From positions 1 to 51,064 of the forward strand of contig NZ_LT556042.1 in the NCBI RefSeq assembly GCF_900079775.1: a DNA stretch of 51,064 bases, read 5' to 3'. The position numbers and the translations under genes were made by a program. Below, piece after piece: positions 1 to 7,135 of the stretch (position 1 is the stretch's first letter; each line of letters opens with the position of its first letter). Source of the stretch: Leyella lascolaii. Lineage in GTDB: Bacteria > Bacteroidota > Bacteroidia > Bacteroidales > Bacteroidaceae. Below the pieces are notes generated by a model. That model did not search any database, had not been told where the DNA came from, and worked only from the letters and a program-made list of their open reading frames with translations.

Positions 1-94
1 GGAAATGCAAGCATCTCCCATGCTGCCCCACGACTTGCATGTGTTAAGCCTGTAGCTAGCGTTCATCCTGAGCCAGGATCAAACTCTACATTGT
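1..94 (-). rRNA. 16S ribosomal RNA, 5' end (partial)
   Basis: Read on the minus strand, this contains the universal start of 16S rRNA (AGAGTTTGATCCTGGCTCAG at about 68-87), followed by GATGAACGCTAGCTACAGGC, the Bacteroidota form. The gene runs off the left edge, so only about 94 bases are present. The exact 5' end is estimated from the distance to AGAGTTTGATC. It is the start of an rRNA operon transcribed leftwards. Confidence 0.97.
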
Positions 95-323
95 ATAATA
101 TCTTTTATATTAACCGTAAGATTAATACGAATTTGTCTCTGTTCAGAATTCTCATCCATAACGATTTAAAGTTCAATAAACTTAATCAACGGATCTGTTA
201 ACCCATAATCTCAATATTATTGAAATCGCTTCTTGTACTACTTTCTCTGTCTTTATGTAAATTGTTCAAAGAACTCTTTCTTTCATTACTTAAGGTCGTT
301 TTTACTAACCGAAAGCGGATGCA

Positions 324-355
324 AAAGTAGTACAAATTTCAATACCTTCCAAATG
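324..355 (-). promoter_or_regulatory. rRNA operon promoter, Bacteroidota -33/-7 type
   Basis: On the minus strand TTTG (352-355) and TACTTTTG (324-331) are separated by exactly 20 bases, matching the Bacteroidota sigma-ABfr consensus TTTG-N19-21-TAnnTTTG. Transcription would start near 318 and give a leader of about 220 bases before mature 16S rRNA. Confidence 0.75.
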
Positions 356-547
356 TTTTCAGCAAAAAACTCACACAAAGTCACGAATTTAACATTAGTT
401 TACACAAGAAGACGGATTAATATACTTCATACACCTTATTATATTATAATATACTACTCCAACAGTACAGGGATTAGCTGACAGCAAACATCCTTATTGC
501 AGAATATTAATATAAACAACCTAACGGATAAATAGCTGTCCTAAATT

Positions 548-593
548 ACTCAAGTTTCTTAAGTGAAATTCTATTCACTTGCGAAACTTGAGT
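548..593. repeat. Imperfect inverted repeat next to an IS remnant
   Basis: Two 20-base arms starting ACTCAAGTTTC and ending GAAACTTGAGT pair at 18 of 20 positions around a short loop. It lies about 140 bases before the decayed transposase at 734. It may be abutted IS ends or a hairpin; the sequence alone does not decide. Confidence 0.5.
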
Positions 594-733
594 AACTTAT
601 TATATCATGGGTAACCAAACTCATATATAGTGAAAGCTCCATGTACACTGTGCTCGAAAAAATACGATATTGCATTATCTTTCCAAGACAAAACGTGAGC
701 ATGCTACTCAAAATTGCATCATAGAAGTAGAGA

Positions 734-1341
734 ATGCCATCTGTACAAGCTAAAGATAGATTGACAATGGACATTCCTGTAAGAGCCTTGTTCAACGGGA
801 AAGTTCTGAGCCATAGTGCCGTGTACCAGCATTACAAAAAATGGAGCAAGTTTGTAAAAAGGAAATCATTATGCCCCCGGTTGTTTTACAAGTACCGTAA
901 TGAATCAGACACGCCCAGTGTCTATTTGGACGGGAGCCACACGACCGAACTTCGTGAAGATGAGAAAATGACATTAAAAAGGTCATCGGTGACATGTTTA
1001 AACCCATATCCAGGCAGACGACCTTTTCCTCAATGCCGACGCAGTATTTGATTGCGACATCCTGCGAAATATCCTGTTGAAGAATTATATTGTTGCAAAT
1101 ATTTGTATCAACAAACGCAGATAAATCCCGATGTCATTTTGTGGATGACGAACTATACGCTGAAAGATATTCCATTGAACGAACCAACGTCCGGATAGGC
1201 TGTTTCAGAACGATACTGCCCACATTTGACACTACCCTTTCTATCTGTACTTCATGGAATCATTTGGCATTTGCCATCTTGTTATTAAAGAATAATTCAC
1301 GAAAACAAAAAGTTCAAATCATTTCTTTATTTAAAGAGTAG
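734..1341 (+). pseudogene. Decayed IS5-type DDE transposase
   Basis: Three pieces in shifted frames match the order of an IS5-family transposase. The first (734-1051) holds YQHYKKW and LDGSHT, the latter carrying the first catalytic Asp. A second piece in another frame (about 1020-1123) reads FLNADAVFD, with the second Asp, and stops at 1121-1123. The third (about 1135-1341) holds YAERYSIERTN, which fits the Y-(2)-R-(3)-E signature of IS4/IS5-like enzymes, and FDT followed by a hydrophobic tail. The N-terminus is short and at least two frameshifts are needed, so it is not functional. Subgroup not determined. Confidence 0.75.
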
Positions 1342-1460
1342 TATTTTAATGTCTTTCTAAATTCCATCTGATATTTTACATACATTAACAATGTTTCATG
1401 CAGTCATTTCTCACATTTGAATATCTTATAAAAAGATGGTGAACATGCTTGACCCCTAAC

Positions 1461-3137
1461 ATGGATATAGAAGAGATAATAAAGCGAATAAAAGCAGAAG
1501 ACACAGAGGCTCTAAAAATACTTATTGAAACATACTCGCCAATGGTAAGAAAAGTATGTTTCAATATCACCAAAGAGGATGAGGACACATTGAATGATCT
1601 CGTCCAAGTAGCGTTTATCCGTGCTTTTTATTCACTTCATCAACTCAGAGACGCTTCAAAATTTGGAGAGTGGATTTGTACTATAGCAAGGAATGAGGCT
1701 TTAAAATATCAAAAGTACAAGAAAAAAACAGGAACTGTCCCATTCTCTTCATTTACCGGTGAAGAATTGGAAATAGAGGGTGGCATAACACCAGAAAACA
1801 TATTGGATGAAAGAGAAATTCTGGAAATAATCAATCAACTCCCCAAAGGCTATAGAAGAATTTTTCAGATGGCTGAGATTGAAGGATATTCCCATAAAGA
1901 GATTGCAGCAAAATTGGGTATAGAATCTCATAGTTCATCTTCGCAACTAACAAGAGCCAAAGAGATGCTGAGAAAGATAATCAACAAACGAATGATGACT
2001 TTCATAGCAATAATCCTTGTCTGTATGCCAATGTTTCGTCTTTTATGGAAAAAGGACAAGACAGAATACAAATCTGTTAATACATCACAGGTTGAGAACG
2101 AGAATGATGTCCAAATTAAAAATGGGAAAAGGCAGAAAGAAGAACCTCAGTCTCACAAGAAAAGTGAAATGATGCTGGCAGCAGAAAAAAAGAACGAAAT
2201 CAATCAGAATATTGCCCAAACGAGAAATGATTCCATATCAGCAATTGATACGCTTAATATAAAAAAGACTTTAGAAAACAGCAATATTGTTATCATTGAA
2301 GATGACAGTATCACAATTGATACAATAAGGAATATATGGCATGAAAACAACAAGCAATATATAGCGAAAGATTCTGACCCTGCGAAGAAGAATGAGTGGC
2401 AGTTGCTTGCAGCAGGTTCTTTGGGGTCTACGTTGGTCCAGAATGCATACAAAATATTTACAGGTAATGCCGGCGGAGATATTGACGGTCCTCAACCTCC
2501 TGTTCCAGAAATATTTTCCACTTGGGAAGAATATTATCAGTATTTACAAGAAAACGTGCATGACAATATGTCAAAGGAAGAAGAAGCACTCATGGAAATC
2601 GCTAAAAACAACAATGGCAAAATCATGGAACATGAATATCATTACAAGCCTATGACAATCGGTCTGTCACTGACAAAGAGAATTGGTAACAAATGGTATT
2701 TGGAAACAGGTCTGCAATATTCTCTTCTGAGGTCTGACTATACTTTGGGAGAAGGCGAATATTATATACAAAAGAAGCAGAAACTGCATTATTTGGGAAT
2801 ACCACTTCGCATATCATATCAATGGTTTAATGTCAAAAAATGGTCAGCTTACCTTTCTATGGGTGGAGTATTGAACATTCCTGTATATGGGAAGATGAAC
2901 GAACGATATATGACAGGACAACAAGTGCCATACAAAGATGGCTGGAATTTGACTCCTCCGTTCCAATGGAGTGTGGGTACAAGCATTGGTATGCAATATC
3001 AGTTTGCACCGAATTGGGGAGTCTACATAGAACCATCTCTGAATTGGTATATACCAAATGGTAGCTCTGTCCATACCACATGGACGGAACATCCACTTAC
3101 ATTTACCATTCCTTTCGGCATCAGATTCACCTGGTAG
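1461..3137 (+). CDS. ECF sigma factor fused to inner-membrane helix and outer-membrane beta-barrel
   Basis: This is one uninterrupted 558-residue protein. Residues 1-90 are sigma-70 region 2 (LVQVAFIRAFYSL, W71-I-C-T-I-A-R), and residues 120-175 are region 4 with a helix-turn-helix (YSHKEIAAKLGI). Residues 178-196 form a single hydrophobic helix. Residues 200-390 are a charged, low-complexity, probably periplasmic linker. Residues 395-558 alternate in beta-barrel fashion (WYLETGLQYS, LGIPLRISYQW) and end in FGIRFTW, a C-terminal aromatic typical of BAM-assembled barrels. The reading frame can extend to a TTG at 1449, but ATG 1461 is preferred. Dual-membrane-spanning anti-sigma factors are known in Bacteroides; here the sigma factor itself is tethered, with no separate anti-sigma domain. 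It heads an operon with the next three genes. Domain calls are by eye. Confidence 0.88.
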   Translation: MDIEEIIKRIKAEDTEALKILIETYSPMVRKVCFNITKEDEDTLNDLVQVAFIRAFYSLHQLRDASKFGEWICTIARNEALKYQKYKKKTGTVPFSSFTGEELEIEGGITPENILDEREILEIINQLPKGYRRIFQMAEIEGYSHKEIAAKLGIESHSSSSQLTRAKEMLRKIINKRMMTFIAIILVCMPMFRLLWKKDKTEYKSVNTSQVENENDVQIKNGKRQKEEPQSHKKSEMMLAAEKKNEINQNIAQTRNDSISAIDTLNIKKTLENSNIVIIEDDSITIDTIRNIWHENNKQYIAKDSDPAKKNEWQLLAAGSLGSTLVQNAYKIFTGNAGGDIDGPQPPVPEIFSTWEEYYQYLQENVHDNMSKEEEALMEIAKNNNGKIMEHEYHYKPMTIGLSLTKRIGNKWYLETGLQYSLLRSDYTLGEGEYYIQKKQKLHYLGIPLRISYQWFNVKKWSAYLSMGGVLNIPVYGKMNERYMTGQQVPYKDGWNLTPPFQWSVGTSIGMQYQFAPNWGVYIEPSLNWYIPNGSSVHTTWTEHPLTFTIPFGIRFTW

Positions 3138-3209
3138 TGATGTGGTCGTGCAGTCTTTTAGACTTTTGTGGTCTCTTATCTATAGAAGCACAAAAGTTTC
3201 ATAATCAAT

Positions 3210-4277
3210 ATGTACAAAACAAGCGACTATTTACACAATGGGGTGTTATATCTCAACAATATCCTTCGAACACATCACAAGCGACTTAGCACCCTAATGA
3301 TATACACTACCACCAAGTGCCAGTCACGTTGCAAGCATTGCTCTATATGGCAAAAGCCAGAAGTGCATCTGTCCTTGGAGGAAATAAGAAAAATAATGAA
3401 TAGTAAGTGTATCACAAAAAATACAGTTATAGGTTTGGAGGGTGGAGAGTTTCTTCTTCATCCCGAAGCTAAAGACATCATGGAGTGGTTTATGAACAAC
3501 CATCCTAACTATACACTGCTGTCCAACTGTCTCGCTCCTCACAAAGTCATAGAGGCAGTCCGACTGTACCATCCTGCCCATCTGTACGTGTCGCTGGATG
3601 GTGACAAAGATACATACAAAACAATGAGAGGATGCAATGGTCACGACAAGGTTATAGAGGTGGTTGAAACCTTGAAAGACGAGATTCCTGTTTCTTTGAT
3701 GTTCTGTCTCTCCCCATGGAACACTTTCAAAGACATGGATTATGTGATTGGCGTTGCTATGAAATACAATGTCGACGTGCGCATAGGTATCTATGGAACG
3801 ATGGTTTTCTTTGATACCACAGCAGACCTCATTGCAGCAGACTTGAAAAATTTCATCCAAAACATTCCACAAAACATACATGAGACGGAAGAGAATTTTG
3901 ACTTCGTGGCTTTATACGGTGAGTGGCAAAATGGTCACCTTCACTTGCCTTGCCAAAGCATCTTCAGCGAATTGGTGATTCACTCCAATGGTGATGTGCC
4001 ATTATGCCAAAATTTGGATGTAATGCTTGGTAATATCCACGAGCATTCTTTGGATGAGATATTCAATTCGCAAGAAACTGTAAAAACGCAATGCAGATAC
4101 TCCAAAGAGTGCAATGGCTGTTGGATAAACTTTCATCGTAAGTATGATATTATCCTGCTACAAAACCTCGAAAGATTTCTGCCTAAAAATATTATCGGAC
4201 TCTTATATGGATCTTACCAATGGACTGACAACAGTAAAGAGACATACCGAAGATTTTCCAAAAGAATCTGTAAATAA
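3210..4277 (+). CDS. Radical SAM protein with SPASM-like C-terminal cysteines
   Basis: A 355-residue protein. Cys37, Cys41 and Cys44 form the CxxxCxxC motif that binds the 4Fe-4S cluster cleaving S-adenosylmethionine, and GLEGGEF provides the usual GGE SAM-contact motif. Around residues 250-315 a second Cys cluster (PCQSIF, PLCQN, LGNI, QCRYSKECNGCW) looks like a SPASM/twitch auxiliary cluster domain, as in enzymes that modify peptides or proteins. ATG 3297 is an alternative start, 29 residues later and just ahead of the Cys motif. It lies 72 bases after the sigma/barrel gene, and its stop overlaps the next start (TAATG). The substrate is unknown; a peptide or the downstream lipoprotein is speculation. 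Confidence 0.88.
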   Translation: MYKTSDYLHNGVLYLNNILRTHHKRLSTLMIYTTTKCQSRCKHCSIWQKPEVHLSLEEIRKIMNSKCITKNTVIGLEGGEFLLHPEAKDIMEWFMNNHPNYTLLSNCLAPHKVIEAVRLYHPAHLYVSLDGDKDTYKTMRGCNGHDKVIEVVETLKDEIPVSLMFCLSPWNTFKDMDYVIGVAMKYNVDVRIGIYGTMVFFDTTADLIAADLKNFIQNIPQNIHETEENFDFVALYGEWQNGHLHLPCQSIFSELVIHSNGDVPLCQNLDVMLGNIHEHSLDEIFNSQETVKTQCRYSKECNGCWINFHRKYDIILLQNLERFLPKNIIGLLYGSYQWTDNSKETYRRFSKRICK

Positions 4278-5323
4278 TGGAATATATCAAAAATATTATA
4301 GAGTACTACAAACAAATACGGAACTTCAGGATGTTACACCAAACATACAAGGGTAAATATGCCTTTGTGGGTATAGGAAGCCATAGTATGAACAACCTCT
4401 ACCCCGTACTTGATTATCTGCATGTACCATTGAAATATATCTGCTGCAAATCGACAAACAAACTGAGTTTGATAGAGACAGCCTTTCCTCATATACATGC
4501 CACCACTTCATTGGACAAGATTTTGGAAGACGCAGAAATAAAAGGAGTATTCGTGTCAGCTTCGCCAAATACACATTTCTCTATCGCCTCAAAAGTGATA
4601 GAATACAATAAGGCTTTGTTCATAGAAAAGCCTCCATGCCAAAATACTGAAGAGCTGATGCGTTTGGTGGAATTGCAAAAACAAAAAGATGTATTGGCAG
4701 TTGTGGATCTACAAAAACGTTGTACACCAGCCGTTCAATCATTAAAAAGGGAGTTGTCAAAATGTAAGGGTACTATGACATACAACTTGAAATATCTCAC
4801 CGGTGCTTACCCCGAGGGAGATTCACTGATCAACCTTTTCATACATCCATTGGATGTTGTGGTCTATCTATTTGGAAATGCAGAGGTTAGGTATGCAGAA
4901 AACATCGGCGGACACACATTGATGTTGATGCTCAAACACACGAATGTCACTGGCATCTTGGAGCTTTCTACAGGTTACACATGGACTGATGCGCAAGAAT
5001 GCATGACCATAAACACAAATAGAGGCATTTATACATTAGAAAATATGGATAGTCTTATCTTTCAACAAAAGCCATATAGTTTTTGTGGAGTACCTTTGGA
5101 AAAGGTTTTTAAACATAAAAAGGTAACTGTGGAACTGTTTGGAAGAAATAATTTCATACCAATATCACAAAATAACCAAGTTTTCACACAAGGATATTAT
5201 AGTGCTATAAAGCGTTTTGTGGATGCGGTTGAAGGAACAGAACATTCCGTCCCACATTCCTTGCATACGTGTGTAAGCACATATTCCCTAATTGATTCGA
5301 TAAATTCATTTACAAAAAAATAG
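4277..5323 (+). CDS. Gfo/Idh/MocA family oxidoreductase
   Basis: A 348-residue protein. An N-terminal Rossmann fold starts near residue 27 (YAFVGIGSHSMNN), with Gly-x-Gly followed by HS where many relatives have xA. The EKP motif that contacts nicotinamide is present (LFIEKPPCQ), as is the C-terminal substrate-domain motif HPLDVVVYLFG. Members of this family are NAD(P)-dependent dehydrogenases acting mostly on sugars and cyclitols. A basic 25-residue extension precedes the Rossmann fold, so translation might also start later, but the TAATG overlap with the radical SAM gene supports this start. It is followed after 4 bases by the lipoprotein gene. Substrate unknown. Confidence 0.85.
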   Translation: MEYIKNIIEYYKQIRNFRMLHQTYKGKYAFVGIGSHSMNNLYPVLDYLHVPLKYICCKSTNKLSLIETAFPHIHATTSLDKILEDAEIKGVFVSASPNTHFSIASKVIEYNKALFIEKPPCQNTEELMRLVELQKQKDVLAVVDLQKRCTPAVQSLKRELSKCKGTMTYNLKYLTGAYPEGDSLINLFIHPLDVVVYLFGNAEVRYAENIGGHTLMLMLKHTNVTGILELSTGYTWTDAQECMTINTNRGIYTLENMDSLIFQQKPYSFCGVPLEKVFKHKKVTVELFGRNNFIPISQNNQVFTQGYYSAIKRFVDAVEGTEHSVPHSLHTCVSTYSLIDSINSFTKK

Positions 5324-5327
5324 AGTT

Positions 5328-5855
5328 ATGAAAGAAAAGTTTTATGGATTTGTCATGCTGGGATTAGCCGCATTGACTTCTTGTTCTTCAGAGCAAAGTG
5401 TGTTGGATTCAGTAAAGTTAAGCGACTTGTCAAATACAGGTTGTAAGACTTCGTATTCGGCAAAAGAAAGCCGACCTGAGTTTTATACAGAAGAAAAGGA
5501 GAAAACTCCCAAGATTACAATAACTGTAGATAATAAAGGTGTGGCAACTTTCCATGTAACAGACTTGGAATATGACTGCAACACTGATAAAATCCTCGCT
5601 CAGGTTAGCTCGCAGGATGATGAGATAAAGATAGTAATTGCTCCATTTAAGGAAGATCCCACATTAGAAGCAGATTGTTATTGTAGATATGATGTAGGTT
5701 TCAAACTTTCCAACCTCACATTCAATAAATATCATATGAAGATATATTTTGCAAATTACTATGGTAAATATGATACGGCGTCTCCTGCTTACTATGGCAC
5801 GGTATTTTTTAGCCCTAACACAACTTTTGATTTTGACGTGTCATACCATCAGTGA
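5328..5855 (+). CDS. Small lipoprotein with several cysteines, unknown function
   Basis: A 175-residue protein. It has a lipoprotein signal peptide with lipobox LTSC (Cys19), so it should be processed by signal peptidase II and anchored to a membrane facing the periplasm or surface. Four further cysteines follow, in TGCKTS, YDCNTD and DCYCRYD, which is unusual for a small Bacteroidota lipoprotein and could mean disulfides, metal binding or modification. The rest looks beta-rich. It is the last gene of the 1461-5855 operon, 4 bases after the oxidoreductase, and may be the client of the enzymes before it (inference). No family recognised. Confidence 0.8.
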   Translation: MKEKFYGFVMLGLAALTSCSSEQSVLDSVKLSDLSNTGCKTSYSAKESRPEFYTEEKEKTPKITITVDNKGVATFHVTDLEYDCNTDKILAQVSSQDDEIKIVIAPFKEDPTLEADCYCRYDVGFKLSNLTFNKYHMKIYFANYYGKYDTASPAYYGTVFFSPNTTFDFDVSYHQ

Positions 5856-5874
5856 TTTCTACAATCTTTCCATC

Positions 5875-6104
5875 CTATTTAGACAACTCATATTTATTGG
5901 GTAAGTGAATAGAGCCAATCACAATTCGTTGGGCAGCAATGTGTCTGCCCAACATAATTGTTTCCTTGCCGTTGTCACCAGTGGCTTCAAAACATTTCTC
6001 CAATGCATCCTTTCATAAAGAATTTGCCTTTGCTCGTCTTAACGCAATGAACTGGTGCATTCTTTTGCTTCGGCCCTCAATTGGGCAATAAATCTATTAT
6101 CCAT
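5875..6104 (-). pseudogene. Remnant of a small conserved protein gene
   Basis: On the minus strand an ATG at 6104 opens MDNRFIAQLRAEAK. After one frameshift near 6060 the other frame continues RMHQFIALRRAKANS, an internal TGA, then KDALEKCFEATGDNGKE and LGRHIAAQRIVIGSIHL up to a stop at 5875. The pieces read as one about 75-residue protein broken by one shift and one stop. The family was not recognised. It lies tail-to-tail with the lipoprotein gene. Confidence 0.5.
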
Positions 6105-6160
6105 AGTTACATTATTTCTTGATATAATGTTGTTGCCAAAAATAGAGTAAATCCAATTAT

Positions 6161-6426
6161 CCCGAATCGCATTAGACTTCCATTCTTATTTCGTGATGCT
6201 TTCAGCCAGATTGTATTCAGCTTTATCGAACGCTTTCGATAAGCCAGATGAGCGGAGTCAAGCATGCTTGAGCTATGCCATGGCAAGAAAAGGCGTGCGA
6301 ATGCAAGGATGTAGCGGGCTACATCTGGAAAAAGCGGAATACAAGATGACGCCAGCAGTACTGAAAAAGGATGAAGAGCTGACAACAAACCTCAAATGTA
6401 CAATCGGCGTTCTAATGCGATTTGGG
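6161..6426. mobile_element. MITE-like dispersed element, family B, copy 1
   Basis: A 266-base element bounded by imperfect 21-base terminal inverted repeats: left 6161-6181 (CCCGAATCGCATTAGACTTCC), right 6406-6426 (reverse complement CCCAAATCGCATTAGAACGCC). It has no supported gene. The interior matches, in reverse orientation, the sequence at about 33603-33784, including the run GTATTC(A/C)GCTTTTTC and a palindromic GATGTAGC(C)CG(C)TACATC section. Its right end stops one base before the stop codon of the SIMPL gene. Confidence 0.65.
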
Positions 6427-6427
6427 T

Positions 6428-7117
6428 TTAATCAATAATTTCAAAACGTACCAGCATGGAGTAGTTCTTCTTAATGGTGCGGAAGTTATCGAATGAGGCA
6501 GCGTCGGACGACAGGACATTGCTTTGCACGAAAGGAAATACATTGCCGCTGTCCTTTTCCACAATGCGGATCACCTCACCCAATCTTTTGCCCAATGCCT
6601 CCACTAAATAGGTTGCTTTCCGTCGGGCGGCTTTCAACGCTTCAACCTTCCCCTTTTGGTGATAGGCAAGCATATCATTGTTCTCCAATTCACCGATACG
6701 CATGGTGTGGATGCCTTTGGTCTCAATACGCTTTACGATTTCATTTATCTGATTGAAGTCGGTCAAGGTAATGTCGAATTTCTTGGAGAGCAAAAAGTCC
6801 TGCCCCTGCTGCCGCCAATAGTCACCGATTTCCTGCGTCCGGATGGCATTTTGCGGAATTCCTGCCTCGGCAAGAACTCCTCTCAATCCCTGCTCTATTT
6901 CTGATAAAGGCACTTTGGTGCGGTATTCTTCGGGCTTCGACTTACCGTCAAACTCTTCCTTGAAGTATTCACGGATTTCAATCAGATAATGGATTTTGTC
7001 GGGTACTATCTCTATTTCCGATGTGCCCGTCACCTCGATGTAACGCTCGTTGGTTTGCGCTTGTAGCGAAAGAGTTGCCAACAAGCTAATAGCAAACAGC
7101 AATACTTTTATTCTCAT
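6428..7117 (-). CDS. SIMPL domain (DUF541/YggE-like) periplasmic protein
   Basis: A 229-residue protein with a clear Sec signal peptide (LLFAISLLATLSLQAQ, cleavage after QAQ near residue 21) and a body typical of the SIMPL family. IEVTGTSEIEIVPDKI opens the domain. Residues near 165-195 (GKVEALKAARRKATYLVEAL) are the conserved A.R.KA helix, and a C-terminal beta segment ends in VRFEIID. Relatives include E. coli YggE and are linked to envelope stress, but biochemical function is unsettled. It is 18 bases downstream of the large mosaic gene, probably co-transcribed. A MITE-like element abuts its stop codon. Confidence 0.9.
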   Translation of the reverse strand: MRIKVLLFAISLLATLSLQAQTNERYIEVTGTSEIEIVPDKIHYLIEIREYFKEEFDGKSKPEEYRTKVPLSEIEQGLRGVLAEAGIPQNAIRTQEIGDYWRQQGQDFLLSKKFDITLTDFNQINEIVKRIETKGIHTMRIGELENNDMLAYHQKGKVEALKAARRKATYLVEALGKRLGEVIRIVEKDSGNVFPFVQSNVLSSDAASFDNFRTIKKNYSMLVRFEIID

Positions 7118-7135
7118 TGTTTCTTGTTTTTGGTG

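Noticed and set aside
1449..1460. TTG start for the sigma/barrel gene
   Set aside because: A normal ATG follows four codons later, directly before the sigma domain; the TTG adds only MTPN.
3324..3881. 185-codon minus-strand gene inside the radical SAM gene
   Set aside because: It is the antisense shadow of a strongly supported gene.
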